Assembly: GCA_044432645.1 (NCBI GenBank)
Contig: JAWXUM010000027.1
Span: forward strand, 1-37,697
DNA length: 37,697 nucleotides
Direction: 5' to 3'
From: SIG603 sp044432645
GTDB taxonomy: Bacteria; Bacillota; Clostridia; Oscillospirales; Acutalibacteraceae
The position numbers and the translations under genes are program-made. Position 1 is the first letter of the stretch; the number at the start of each line of letters is the position of its first letter. Under the pieces are notes generated by a model that did not search any database, was not told the DNA's origin, and saw nothing but the letters and a program-made list of their open reading frames with translations. Shown here one piece after another: positions 1 to 8,396 of the stretch.

Positions 1-103
1 ATTATTTATCGAATTGAATCAAGATTTTTTTAAAAAACAAAAAATCTCATCCAACTGGATTAAAATTTCTATTTCTTATTTTTTTCTAATCGCTTTTTCT
101 TAA

Positions 104-130
104 GTTACCGACTATGAGGGCGTCCCCTAC
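104..130 (-). repeat. possible degenerate copy of the GTAGGG hairpin repeat
   Basis: Read on the minus strand this begins GTAGGGGACGCCC and ends CGGTAAC. That resembles the ends of the clearer repeat copies at 6884-7021 (GTAGGGGCGACC...CCGCAGTAAC). The stem is poor, so this may be a decayed copy or chance. The rest of 1-150, downstream of the metallophosphoesterase gene, is AT-rich, with only a weak A/T hairpin near 22-47 and no gene. Confidence 0.35.
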
Positions 131-150
131 TTTCGTTAATTGTAATATGC

Positions 151-957
151 TTAATATAGCGTTATAGAAACTATTTCTGGTCTGTTAAATATTCTGAAAG
201 GAAATTTGCTTTTACCTATTCCACGGCTTAAATACATAGTGGTTTTATTCTCTTTATACAATCCTCCATCATATTTAGGTAAAACTCCTTGACTTGGTGC
301 ATACAGACCTCCTATAAAAGGTAGTCTAATTTGCCCACCATGAGCATGCCCAGTTAACACTAAATCAATTTCATTATCTACATAAGTTTCCATAAGCTCT
401 GGTCTATGTGATAAAAGAATATTAAACTCACTCTTATCTACTTTAGTTTTTAAATATTGATTAATTTCATCTTTTGGGGTTTCAAATTCATAGCCTTCTG
501 TCATAAAGCCTGGATCTCTAACTCCATGCAAATTAAGCTTGGCTTTATTTTTTACAATATTAATCTTTTCATTTTCTAAAATAATTACATTTTCATTTAA
601 AAAAGCTTGTTTTATTTCTTCGTATTTATAAGTCCACGCTTCATGGTTACCTGAAACAAAATAAATTGGTATGTCAATTTTTCTTATGAAATCAACAGCA
701 ATGTCGAGCCTATAATCTCGTCTATCTATCATATCACCAGTTATAACCATAATGTCTGCATTGCAACTTTTGATTTTATTAAATAAGTTTTTGCCAAATT
801 TTGTGTTGTGAAAATCCGAAATTTGGACTATTTTATAGCCAATAAATTCTTTTGGTACTTTGTTATTATTATATTTTATGTCGCTAACTGTTACCCCTTT
901 ATTTTGCCAATAAAGAAATAGACAAAAGATGAGAATTAATATAATTACTATTTTCAT
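151..957 (-). CDS. membrane-anchored metallophosphoesterase (YkuE/YaeI type)
   Basis: A 268-residue protein with one N-terminal membrane segment (about residues 2-17) followed by a calcineurin-like phosphoesterase domain on the outer face. Metal-binding motifs appear in the family order: DFHN (the family DxH site), GDMIDRR, GNHE, SHRPE and GHAHGGQ. Members of the YkuE/YaeI group act on phosphodiester or lipid phosphate bonds at the membrane, such as UDP-diacylglucosamine-like substrates; the substrate here cannot be read from sequence. The start has an AAGGA ribosome site. A terminator hairpin at 978-999 separates it from the upstream oxidoreductase gene, so it is probably expressed by readthrough or a weak promoter of its own. 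Confidence 0.88.
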   Translation of the reverse strand: MKIVIILILIFCLFLYWQNKGVTVSDIKYNNNKVPKEFIGYKIVQISDFHNTKFGKNLFNKIKSCNADIMVITGDMIDRRDYRLDIAVDFIRKIDIPIYFVSGNHEAWTYKYEEIKQAFLNENVIILENEKINIVKNKAKLNLHGVRDPGFMTEGYEFETPKDEINQYLKTKVDKSEFNILLSHRPELMETYVDNEIDLVLTGHAHGGQIRLPFIGGLYAPSQGVLPKYDGGLYKENKTTMYLSRGIGKSKFPFRIFNRPEIVSITLY

Positions 958-973
958 ATTTTTCCTTATATAA

Positions 974-999
974 AAATATGGGCGAAATCAATCGCCCAT
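974..999 (-). terminator. terminator of the Gfo/Idh/MocA gene
   Basis: An 8-bp stem, ATGGGCGA with TCGCCCAT (978-999), has a six-base loop. On the minus strand it is followed by ATTTTTATA. It lies just after the stop codon of the oxidoreductase gene. Confidence 0.75.
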
Positions 1000-1012
1000 A
1001 CCTGATTAGAAA

Positions 1013-2062
1013 TTAAAAGTATACTACTTGATTTTTTTCAGCTGACTCAAAAATTGCTTCCATAACTTTCATTAAATCTCTTTGTTGGTCATGTGTAACA
1101 ATCGGAGTTTCTTCTCCGTGTAAGACTGCAACAATATTTTTGTAATATTCTGCAATTTTACAGTCAATTCTTTCAAGTGGCATTTCTTTTATTGTATCTG
1201 GTTCTCTTGGTGCCATAGTTTTAGTTAAACCAGCAGCTGTAACGATTGGCACTGCGTCATGTGTAATATCAGCAGTTGCAACAACAGTTTTGCCGTTAAC
1301 ACCAAAGTCATCAATTATTGTTGTACCGTTTAAGCCTTGAATATACCACCTTGGAAGCACAATAAAGTTGCTTGTACCAACTTCAATATGAAAGTTAAAG
1401 TCGTCTTCATAGCTAAACAAAGCTTTAAATCCGTCGTCTACTTCTTCGTTAGTTACATTAGAAAGTTGTGCGTAAACAGATTTAGGCATTTTGCCTGTCA
1501 TTTGAAGCATTTGGTCAAGTAGATGTACACCCCAGTCAAGAACCATTCCGCCACCTTGTGCTTTTGTGTTTCTCCAGTCGCCTGGGATACCACGAGAGCC
1601 TTGAACTCTTGATTCGATACAGAAAATTCTACCTAGTTTATTGCTTTCATACATAGCTTTTGCAACTTGGAAATCCTCGTCCCAACGTCTGTTTTGGTGA
1701 ACAGTGAAAAGTTTGCCTGCTTCGTTAGCTGCTGCAATTATCATTTCTAAATCAGCAGTACAAAGTGTAACAGGTTTTTCAGATACAACATTTTTACCTG
1801 CTTTTAAGCAAGCAATAGCAATATCTCTGTGACAATCGTTTGGAGTTGCAACAGTTACAAGGTCAACAGTTTCGTCAGCTAAAACAGCTTCAAGGCTATC
1901 ATATGTAAAAATGCCTTTTGATTTAGCTAGTTCAATTTTTTCAGGGTTAATGTCATAAATACCTGCTAGTTCGATGCCATTTACTTTGTTAATAAGGTCG
2001 GTTGTATGCCATTTTCCCATACCACCATAACCAACTACAACGATTTTAATAATTTTGCTCAT
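1013..2062 (-). CDS. Gfo/Idh/MocA-family NAD(P)-dependent oxidoreductase
   Basis: A 349-residue protein. The N-terminal Rossmann fold carries the dinucleotide motif GYGGMGKWH, followed by the usual ATPNDCH and EKPVTL segments. EKP holds the conserved lysine, and the C-terminal substrate domain contains GGGMVLDWGVHLLDQ with the active-site Asp/His pattern. The family oxidises or reduces sugars, inositols and their derivatives. The start at MSKIIKI is preferred over a longer in-frame ATG because AAGGAGG lies eight bases before it, while the longer start has none. A consensus-like promoter lies at 2106-2134. The specific sugar is unknown. Confidence 0.9.
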   Translation of the reverse strand: MSKIIKIVVVGYGGMGKWHTTDLINKVNGIELAGIYDINPEKIELAKSKGIFTYDSLEAVLADETVDLVTVATPNDCHRDIAIACLKAGKNVVSEKPVTLCTADLEMIIAAANEAGKLFTVHQNRRWDEDFQVAKAMYESNKLGRIFCIESRVQGSRGIPGDWRNTKAQGGGMVLDWGVHLLDQMLQMTGKMPKSVYAQLSNVTNEEVDDGFKALFSYEDDFNFHIEVGTSNFIVLPRWYIQGLNGTTIIDDFGVNGKTVVATADITHDAVPIVTAAGLTKTMAPREPDTIKEMPLERIDCKIAEYYKNIVAVLHGEETPIVTHDQQRDLMKVMEAIFESAEKNQVVYF

Positions 2063-2105
2063 TTCAATAATCCTCCTTGAGATTTGTTTTTTCAACACTA
2101 CCTAT

Positions 2106-2134
2106 ATTGTAATATAAACATTTAAATAAATCAA
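2106..2134 (-). promoter_or_regulatory. promoter for the Gfo/Idh/MocA gene
   Basis: On the minus strand TTGATT, a 17-bp spacer and TACAAT are correctly placed before the oxidoreductase start, giving a leader of about 40 bases. The gene can therefore be transcribed separately from degV. Confidence 0.6.
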
Positions 2135-2169
2135 CTCAAATACACTAAAAAACAACATAAGCTTTGCAA

Positions 2170-3042
2170 TTATCTTTTTGTTCCAAAGAAAAACAGTGCT
2201 AATGTACCTGGGCCTGCATGTCCACCAACAACAGGGCCTACGTAAGTTGTAATAATTTTTTTAGTGCCATATTTTGACTTGATTTGTTTTGCTACATACT
2301 GAGCATCTTCTAAGCAGTCACCATGGCTTATAAACATTGTTTGAGCTTTTGGGTCTATAGCTGTTTCGCCTACTTTTGCAACTATTGTGTCCAAAGACTG
2401 ACGTCTGCCACGAACTTTAGAAACATTAATCAAATGTCCCTCGTCGTCTACATGTAAAACTGGTTTAATTGAAAGCATTGTGCCAACAACAGCAGTAGCA
2501 GCTGAAACTCTACCACCTCTTTTTAAGTGATGCAAATCATCAACTGTAAACCAGTGGCAAAGATGTAATTTGTTGTTTTCAACCCATGTTGCAAGATTTT
2601 CGATTGTGTAACCTTCACGTTTTTTCATAACTGCGTTGTAAACAAGCATACCTTCACCACAAGAAGCACAAAGTGAGTCTACAACTATAATTTTTCTATC
2701 TGGATATTTATCTGCAATATCTTTTTGAGCTATTACAGAACTTTGGAATGTTCCACTAAGGCCTGAAGAAAATCCGATATATAAAATATCTTTGCCTTGT
2801 TTTAGATATTTATCGAAAATATCATAAAATTCTTGAGCATTCACTTGAGTAGTAATTGCTGATTTGCCATCTCTAAGCATTGCGTAAAAATCTTTGTTTT
2901 TCATGCTAGATTCATCTGCTGTGTTAACGTAAGTTCTTCCATCAATAGTGAATTTTAAGCAAGCACCATCAATTTCTAATTCTTTCATAAGTTCTTCTGT
3001 TAAATCTGAGCATGAATCGGTTAAAATGATGTAGTCTGACAT
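2170..3042 (-). CDS. DegV family fatty-acid-binding protein
   Basis: A 290-residue DegV protein with the family N-terminus (ILTDSCSDL), the GFSSGLSGT lipid-carboxylate loop and a C-terminal GPVVGGHAGPGTLALFF segment. In Firmicutes, DegV (FakB-type) proteins bind a fatty acid and present it to the FakA kinase for phosphorylation before phospholipid synthesis; no fakA is in the window. The start has GGAGG. The gene lies 13 bases after ruvX and is likely the last gene of the pyrimidine operon's tail. Which fatty acid it binds cannot be told from sequence. Confidence 0.9.
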   Translation of the reverse strand: MSDYIILTDSCSDLTEELMKELEIDGACLKFTIDGRTYVNTADESSMKNKDFYAMLRDGKSAITTQVNAQEFYDIFDKYLKQGKDILYIGFSSGLSGTFQSSVIAQKDIADKYPDRKIIVVDSLCASCGEGMLVYNAVMKKREGYTIENLATWVENNKLHLCHWFTVDDLHHLKRGGRVSAATAVVGTMLSIKPVLHVDDEGHLINVSKVRGRRQSLDTIVAKVGETAIDPKAQTMFISHGDCLEDAQYVAKQIKSKYGTKKIITTYVGPVVGGHAGPGTLALFFFGTKR

Positions 3043-3055
3043 TGTTATTCCTCCA

Positions 3056-3466
3056 TTATTTACGACTTCTTAAGAAGTCTTCTAAAATTATCACAGCAGC
3101 CACACTGTCCACTGTGTTTTTTCTTTTTTTGCCTCTAGTATTAGTTTCGTTTAAAAAGTTATGAGCAGTAATTGTAGTGCCACGCTCATCAATCATTTCA
3201 ACGTCTAAACCTGTTAGGCTTTTAAGCTTTTCTCCAAAAGCTCGTGCGTTTTTTGCACTGTCACCCTCTGTACCGTCCATGTTTTTAGGTAAACCTAAAA
3301 CTATAAGTTCGGCTTTTCTTGACTTTGCAAGTTCGTTAATTTTTTCTGCTATTTTATCTTGATTGTGTTCTTTTATTAGTTCTAAAGGCGAAGCTATTAT
3401 TTCGCTTTTGTCACAAACAGCTGTGCCTGTTCTTGCTTTACCTAAATCTACTGACAAAATTATCAT
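3056..3466 (-). CDS. yqgF: YqgF/RuvX family nuclease (putative pre-16S rRNA nuclease / Holliday junction resolvase)
   Basis: A 136-residue RNase H-fold protein of normal length. The acidic residues of the fold are visible: SVDLGKARTG near the N-terminus, DERGTT in the middle, and VDSVAAVIILEDFL at the C-terminus. Family members mature the 5' end of 16S rRNA and have been proposed as Holliday junction resolvases. It overlaps the upstream phosphatase gene by 4 bases, indicating translational coupling, and has a GAGG ribosome site. In many Firmicutes yqgF neighbours alaS and mutS2; here it sits instead in the tail of the pyr operon. Confidence 0.92.
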   Translation of the reverse strand: MIILSVDLGKARTGTAVCDKSEIIASPLELIKEHNQDKIAEKINELAKSRKAELIVLGLPKNMDGTEGDSAKNARAFGEKLKSLTGLDVEMIDERGTTITAHNFLNETNTRGKKRKNTVDSVAAVIILEDFLRSRK

Positions 3467-4131
3467 ATGCTTACCTCGTCAATTTTAAATTTATAAGCTT
3501 TTTTAGGGTCGCTCCTAAATAATTTTGGCAAATGCTTATCGTCAGATAATTTTTCTATCTTCACACCGTCCACATCAATGCTAACAGTGCTTATCGCAGT
3601 GTTCGAACCAAGTGGAATTTCGTTGATTTTTTCAATCTCAAAACCAGACAAATAACAAAGCATAGTTCTAATAGCACAACCGTGTGATACTATAACAATA
3701 TTTTTATCGGGATTTTTAATTATAATTTCTTTAAGTGCTTTTGAAGTTCTAGTAAAAACTTCTCGCATACTCTCACCATTTGGTGAGATGAAATTATAAA
3801 TTTCGTCATTCCAAATTTTCGACTCATTTGGAAAAATTTTAGGTATTTCATCACATGACATTTCTGCCATATCACCTACATTTATTTCTTTTAAGTTATC
3901 ATCTTGTATTATTTCTACACCGTGAAAAACGTTTATAGCTTGTGCAGTTTTAAATGCTCTATCAAGTGGACTTGAATATATAACATCAAATTTTTCATCT
4001 TTTAGGCTTTCGCTTAAAAGACCTAACTGAAATATTCCAATATCACTAAGTGGCGAACCACCCCAGCCTTGAAAGGTTTGAGTTTGGTTTGACATTGTTT
4101 GGCAGTGCCTTACAATATATAATTTTACCAT
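3463..4131 (-). CDS. histidine phosphatase family protein (phosphoglycerate mutase-like)
   Basis: A 222-residue branch-1 histidine phosphatase. The phosphoryl-accepting motif is VRHCQT (His9), in which the usual Gly of RHG is Cys. A second catalytic histidine is in VIVSHGCAIR, and SSPLDRAFKTA carries the conserved arginine. Proteins of this kind include CobC-like phosphatases and cofactor-dependent mutases. The position between pyrD and yqgF does not identify the substrate, and no cobalamin genes are nearby. It overlaps pyrD by 7 bases, which suggests coupled translation. Confidence 0.85.
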   Translation of the reverse strand: MVKLYIVRHCQTMSNQTQTFQGWGGSPLSDIGIFQLGLLSESLKDEKFDVIYSSPLDRAFKTAQAINVFHGVEIIQDDNLKEINVGDMAEMSCDEIPKIFPNESKIWNDEIYNFISPNGESMREVFTRTSKALKEIIIKNPDKNIVIVSHGCAIRTMLCYLSGFEIEKINEIPLGSNTAISTVSIDVDGVKIEKLSDDKHLPKLFRSDPKKAYKFKIDEVSI

Positions 4132-5036
4132 GGTTTAATTGCTCCTGTTATTTCGGATACTGATTTAATGCCTTTTTTATCCATATACTCACTTAGACCT
4201 TCATTTATTTTAATAGGTGCATAAGGGTCGGTAAAAATCGCTGTGCCTACTTGTAGCGCAGTAGCACCAGCCATAAGCATTTCTACAGCGTCTTGCCATG
4301 TGGATATTCCACCAAGACCAACTACTGGTATTTTAACAGCGTTTGCTACTTGCCATACCATACGAATAGCAACTGGCAAAACTGCTGAACCTGACATGCC
4401 ACCTGTGTTATTACGGATAATTGGTCTACCTGTGTTAATGTCTATTCTCATACCTGTTAAAGTGTTGATTAGCGAAACTGCGTCTGCACCCTCGCTTTCG
4501 GCTGCAAGTGCAATTTCTGCAATGTCTGTAACATTCGGTGAAAGTTTAACCATTAAAGGCTTAGTTGTAGCCTGACGAACTAATTTTGTAATCTCGGCTA
4601 CTCCTTTTGGGTTTGTGCCAAACTGTACGCCACCAGCTTTTACGTTTGGACAAGAAATATTAAGCTCTATCATATCAACATTAGTACTGTCTAGCCTTTT
4701 TGCCATTGCTATATAATCTTCAAAACAAGAGCCAGCAATATTTGCGATAACTTTAGTGTTTTGGGCTTTCATCCATTGTAAATCTTTTTCTATAAAATGC
4801 TCTACACCTGGGTTTTGAAGTCCAACTGCGTTAAGCATGCCACTTGGAGTTTCGGTTACCCTTGGTGCTGGGTTTCCTGCTCTTTCTAAAAGAGTAATAC
4901 CTTTACATGAAATTCCCCCTAGCTCTGAAAGTGGGTAAAACTCAGCGTATTCTCTGCCAAAACCAAATGTTCCAGATGCTGCTATTATAGGATTGGCAAA
5001 CTCAACACCGGCCACATTTACTTTTAAATTAGCCAT
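4125..5036 (-). CDS. pyrD: dihydroorotate dehydrogenase B, catalytic subunit
   Basis: A 303-residue class 1B enzyme that oxidises dihydroorotate to orotate using FMN, the fourth step of UMP synthesis. The TIM barrel shows the N-terminal IIAASGTFGFG, the catalytic loop NISCPN (Cys is the base in class 1), and the FMN phosphate sites GGISTWQDA and GTAIF near the C-terminus. It partners with PyrK, whose stop codon overlaps the pyrD ATG by one base (TAATG), so the two subunits are translationally coupled. Class 1B enzymes pass electrons to NAD through PyrK. Confidence 0.96.
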   Translation of the reverse strand: MANLKVNVAGVEFANPIIAASGTFGFGREYAEFYPLSELGGISCKGITLLERAGNPAPRVTETPSGMLNAVGLQNPGVEHFIEKDLQWMKAQNTKVIANIAGSCFEDYIAMAKRLDSTNVDMIELNISCPNVKAGGVQFGTNPKGVAEITKLVRQATTKPLMVKLSPNVTDIAEIALAAESEGADAVSLINTLTGMRIDINTGRPIIRNNTGGMSGSAVLPVAIRMVWQVANAVKIPVVGLGGISTWQDAVEMLMAGATALQVGTAIFTDPYAPIKINEGLSEYMDKKGIKSVSEITGAIKPW

Positions 5037-5815
5037 TAGTCAAGCACCACCTTTCTATAGTCGAACACTGGGCCATCTTTACAAACGTGACCATTATACT
5101 CTGTGCCGTCATCTTTTAAAAGTCTTGTAGCACAGCCTAAACATGCACCAACACCACAAGCCATTCTTTCTTCTAGCGAAATTTCACATTCTATATTATT
5201 CTCTTTTGCAAACTTAGCAACGGCTTTTAACATAGGCATAGGACCACAAGCATAGATAATATCTGGTTTTTCGTCTTTAAACAAATCGCTCACTAAACCG
5301 TGATGGCCGTATGAGCCGTCATCGGTTGCTATTTTTAAATTTACACCTATAGATTTAAAATCGTCTTCTAAAATAACAGTATCTTTATCTCTAAATCCAA
5401 CAGCAACTGTAGCGTTTTCGCCGTAATGTTTAGCTGTTGCAAAAAGTGGAGGAACCCCTATACCACCACCTACTAATAGTGCTTTTTTAGTGTTTTCTTT
5501 AAGAGTAAATCCTTTGCCTAAAGGGGCTAAAACGTCTAAGAAAGTTTGTTCGCTAAACTGTGCAAGCTCGGCAGTGCCTGCTCCACGAATTTGGAAAATT
5601 ATTCTTAAAGTTCCTCTTTTTTTATCTATATCACAAATTGAAATTGGTCTTCTTAAAGTTCTACCTAGTAGGTATATATGGGCGAATTGCCCTGGTTTTG
5701 CCATTTGAGCAAACTCTGGGTAGAAAAGTGTGAAGTCAAAAGTGTCTTTTGCGATTTCTTTTGCACTTATGATTTTGCACATTTTCACATCATATTTTTT
5801 TGTTGGTATGCACAT
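5036..5815 (-). CDS. pyrK: dihydroorotate dehydrogenase B, electron transfer subunit
   Basis: A 259-residue ferredoxin-reductase-type subunit that carries FAD and a [2Fe-2S] cluster and links PyrD to NAD. The FAD motif is RRPISICD and the NAD-binding part has LVGGGIGVPPL and YACGPMPML. Four cluster cysteines are visible near the C-terminus in CGVGACLGC and HVCKDGP. The start has AGGAG seven bases upstream. It follows pyrF after about 100 bases that include a hairpin repeat (5870-5900). Confidence 0.96.
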   Translation of the reverse strand: MCIPTKKYDVKMCKIISAKEIAKDTFDFTLFYPEFAQMAKPGQFAHIYLLGRTLRRPISICDIDKKRGTLRIIFQIRGAGTAELAQFSEQTFLDVLAPLGKGFTLKENTKKALLVGGGIGVPPLFATAKHYGENATVAVGFRDKDTVILEDDFKSIGVNLKIATDDGSYGHHGLVSDLFKDEKPDIIYACGPMPMLKAVAKFAKENNIECEISLEERMACGVGACLGCATRLLKDDGTEYNGHVCKDGPVFDYRKVVLD

Positions 5816-5869
5816 TTTGTTCTCCTTGTTTGAATTAATCGGTAAATGTGTTTTTTGGGAATGTTTGTC

Positions 5870-5900
5870 CGTAAGGAATGCGCAATGCAGATTTCCTACG
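5870..5900. repeat. single copy of a CGTAGG hairpin repeat in the pyrF-pyrK gap
   Basis: A 31-base imperfect palindrome, beginning CGTAAGGAAT and ending ATTTCCTACG, lies between pyrF and pyrK. On the minus strand it starts CGTAGGAAATC. The ends match the repeat modules between pyrC and pyrF. As RNA it would form a hairpin inside the pyr transcript; there is no U-tract, so it is not a terminator. Confidence 0.6.
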
Positions 5901-5917
5901 AATAATTATGAATTAAA

Positions 5918-6850
5918 TCAAATTTTAATTTCGCCTATTCTTGCTACTATTTCGTCACGCATGCGAACTGCTTCTCTTCTTGCTGCTTTTGCGTAATCTT
6001 TTTCGTCGCATTTTTCTTTTTGCCATGCGCACATAATACCACGAGATGAATTAACTATTGCACCAAGTCCATTTTTATCAAATGCTGGAGCAACGTCGTC
6101 TGCTGCGCCACCTTGAGCACCATAACCTGGAACTAAGAAAAATGTATGAGGTGCTTTCTCTCTCATTTCGCCAAGTTGTTCTTTATATGTTGCACCTACA
6201 ACTGCACCAACAGCGCTGTAACCATATTTACCCATGTCCATTTGACCCCATGTTTCGCACATAGCGCCCATTTCAGCATATACTGTTTTGCCACTTTCAA
6301 GTTTTTGGTCTTGAAGTTCGCCTGATGATGGATTTGAAGTTTTTACAAGCACAAAAATGCCTTTATCTTCATCTTTGCAAATATTCATAAGTGGAGCAAT
6401 TCCATCTGTTCCAAGATAACCGTTTACAGTTAGACAGTCAGCCCCAAAAGTTTCAGTGATTTCTCCAAATACATCTGTTTTACCTAAATGAGCAGCCCCG
6501 TAAGCTTCCATAGTTGTACCGATGTCGTTTCTTTTACCGTCTGTTATAACAAACATGCCTTTTGATTTGGCGTAATCTATAGTTTCGCTTAAAGTTTTAA
6601 CACCTTGCCAACCGTACATTTCATAATAAGCAGCTTGTGGTTTAACTGCTGGAACAATGTCGCAAAGTTCGTCGATTAAACCTTTGTTATATTCTAAAAG
6701 TGCTGCTGCAGCTGCCTCAAGAGTTTTGCCGTGTTCAGCAATTGCTTTTTCTAATATATAATTTGGGATAAAGCTAAGTTTTGGGTCAAGACCTGCTACA
6801 GTTGGGTTTTGTGTTTTTACTATATTTTCAATCATTCTATCTAGTGACAT
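5918..6850 (-). CDS. pyrF: orotidine 5'-phosphate decarboxylase (type 2)
   Basis: A 310-residue protein that converts OMP to UMP. It belongs to the longer type-2 group: N-terminus MIENIVKTQNPTVAGLDPK and the catalytic DGKRNDIGTT with the Asp-Lys-Asp pattern. VPGYGAQGG and NSSRGIM form the phosphate-binding loop at the C-terminus. The length is normal for type 2 (type 1 is about 230-245). The ribosome site is AAGGAAG. A 179-base gap containing several hairpin repeats separates it from pyrC. Confidence 0.96.
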   Translation of the reverse strand: MSLDRMIENIVKTQNPTVAGLDPKLSFIPNYILEKAIAEHGKTLEAAAAALLEYNKGLIDELCDIVPAVKPQAAYYEMYGWQGVKTLSETIDYAKSKGMFVITDGKRNDIGTTMEAYGAAHLGKTDVFGEITETFGADCLTVNGYLGTDGIAPLMNICKDEDKGIFVLVKTSNPSSGELQDQKLESGKTVYAEMGAMCETWGQMDMGKYGYSAVGAVVGATYKEQLGEMREKAPHTFFLVPGYGAQGGAADDVAPAFDKNGLGAIVNSSRGIMCAWQKEKCDEKDYAKAARREAVRMRDEIVARIGEIKI

Positions 6851-6883
6851 TTTTTGTTACTTCCTTTTTATATAATTTTGAAT

Positions 6884-7021
6884 GTAGGGTCACGGCTTGC
6901 TGTGACCTCGGACATGGCAATCCACGTCCCTACGGTTTTTTGTTACTGCGGACGACCACAGGTCGCCCCTACAGTTGTTTTAATGAAATTTGTTACGGAA
7001 CGGTCAAGACCGTTCCCTACG
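6884..7021. repeat. cluster of GTAGGG hairpin repeat modules between pyrC and pyrF
   Basis: At least four different short hairpins lie head to tail: GGTCACGG/CTGTGACC (6889-6907), GGACATGG/CCACGTCC (6910-6929), GGACGACC/GGTCGCCCC (6950-6969), and the perfect GGAACGGTC-aa-GACCGTTCC (6997-7016). The modules end in CCCTAC (GTAGGG on the other strand), and GTTAC precedes the last two. They are far more GC-rich than their surroundings. The stem sequences differ but the ends are alike, as in dispersed palindromic repeats common in Firmicutes. They lie inside the pyr transcript, where they could affect RNA stability. Confidence 0.75.
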
Positions 7022-7029
7022 GTTTGTCT

Positions 7030-8289
7030 TTACGATTTATAAACTATTTCACCGTTTAGGACTGTATATTTTACTTTGCCTTTTAAAGTCATACCTTTAA
7101 ATATAGCATTTTTGCTTTTTCCGTGCAATTTATTTTCGTCTACTGTCCATTTTTCTTCTGGGTCAAAAATCACTATATCTGCATTTTTGCCTACATCTAA
7201 AACACCAGCATCTATCTCTAAAATTTCGGCAGGGTTAACGCTCATAAGCTCTATTATTTTGGAAAGAGAAATTCTATCGCCAATTGCCGTAATAACACCA
7301 GCAAGGCTTGTTTCCATTCCTATAACTCCGTTTGGAGCTTTTAGAAAGTCGGCTTTTTCCTCTTGGCTATGTGGTGCGTGGTCGGTTGCAATAACTTCTA
7401 TTGTTCCGTCTACAACTGCTTCAATCATAGCAAGTCTATCTTTTTCGCACCTAAGTGGTGGATTCATTCGGTAATCGGCATCTTTTTTTCTAAGTTCTTT
7501 ATCATTCAAAAGTAAATAATGAGCAGCTGTTTCTCCACTTACTTTGGCGCCTCTTGACTTTGCATCACGAATAAACTGTGCTGAATTTCCTGTACTTACA
7601 TGACAAATATGAATAGGCACATCGTTTGCAGTGGCAATGGCGATTTCCCTTGCCGTGCCGCAATCTTCGGCAGAAGTAGGAACCCCGTTTATTCCGAGTT
7701 CTTTAGAAGTTTCACCCTCGTTCATAAACCAGTTTTGTGCTAAATATAAATCCTCACAGTGAGCGACAACCCTCATGCCAAGCTTAGGAGCTTGTTTCAT
7801 AGCATCTAACAAAATTTTGGTGTTTTCAACAGGTCTTCCGTCGTCGGTAAGAGCTATTGCACCAGCTTTTCTAAGTGATTTTAAATCACACATTTCATCG
7901 CTTTTCAAGCCTTTGCTAATAGCTGCTGCGACATAAACTTTTGCCTTTGCAGTTTTTGACTTTTCTATTATATATTCAACAGTTTCTGCACTGTCGGTGC
8001 ATGGACTTGTGTTTGGCATACATAAAAGTGAAGTTATTCCACCAGCTGCTGCCGCACAACAACCTGTGTAAATATCCTCTTTATAAGTAAGTCCAGGGTC
8101 ACGAAGATGTACGTGCATATCAACAAGACCAGGTGCTAAAACTAAACCTTTGCAATCTATTACTTGATAATCAGAAACAATGTTTTTAGCTATTTCTTTT
8201 ATCTTACCGTTTTCTACAAGAACATCACCGATAAAATCTTGTTTTAAAGCCGGATTTATAATTCTAGCATTTTTAAAATGATAATTCAT
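7030..8289 (-). CDS. pyrC: dihydroorotase
   Basis: A 419-residue class I dihydroorotase that cyclises carbamoyl aspartate to dihydroorotate. Zinc and substrate motifs are DMHVHLRDPG (HxH) near residue 60 and ATDHAPHS near residue 300. HCED and HICHVST are the middle histidines. The start at MNYHFK is chosen because GGAGG lies five bases upstream; a longer in-frame ATG lacks one. It is the first gene of the pyr operon, with its own promoter. The leader is only about 27 bases, too short for a PyrR-type attenuator. Confidence 0.95.
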   Translation of the reverse strand: MNYHFKNARIINPALKQDFIGDVLVENGKIKEIAKNIVSDYQVIDCKGLVLAPGLVDMHVHLRDPGLTYKEDIYTGCCAAAAGGITSLLCMPNTSPCTDSAETVEYIIEKSKTAKAKVYVAAAISKGLKSDEMCDLKSLRKAGAIALTDDGRPVENTKILLDAMKQAPKLGMRVVAHCEDLYLAQNWFMNEGETSKELGINGVPTSAEDCGTAREIAIATANDVPIHICHVSTGNSAQFIRDAKSRGAKVSGETAAHYLLLNDKELRKKDADYRMNPPLRCEKDRLAMIEAVVDGTIEVIATDHAPHSQEEKADFLKAPNGVIGMETSLAGVITAIGDRISLSKIIELMSVNPAEILEIDAGVLDVGKNADIVIFDPEEKWTVDENKLHGKSKNAIFKGMTLKGKVKYTVLNGEIVYKS

Positions 8290-8322
8290 CAAGTCCTCCA
8301 TAATATTTATATATTTAATTTT

Positions 8323-8351
8323 ATTATACAATAATTTCCACAAAAGAGCAA
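8323..8351 (-). promoter_or_regulatory. promoter of the pyrCFKD operon
   Basis: On the minus strand TTGCTC, a 17-bp spacer and a perfect TATAAT stand just before pyrC. The leader is short, and no attenuator hairpin lies between it and the start. Confidence 0.6.
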
Positions 8352-8356
8352 CATAA

Positions 8357-8394
8357 AAAATGCGTATTTAAGAATTATCTTAAATACGCATTTT
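8357..8394 (-). terminator. strong terminator of the sigma factor operon
   Basis: A perfect 16-bp stem (8357-8372 with 8379-8394, core TGCGTATTTAAG) and a six-base loop lie directly downstream of the anti-sigma candidate. On the minus strand the stem ends in a run of six T. It insulates the sigma operon from pyrC. Confidence 0.88.
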
Positions 8395-8396
8395 AT

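Noticed and set aside
6854..7059. Small plus-strand open frames over the pyrC-pyrF gap
   Set aside because: They run through the hairpin repeats and the ends of pyrC and pyrF, lack ribosome sites and have no protein-like features.
7076..7474. 132-codon plus-strand frame inside pyrC
   Set aside because: It is the reverse shadow of the dihydroorotase gene and has low-complexity composition. The same applies to the other frames opposite clear genes.
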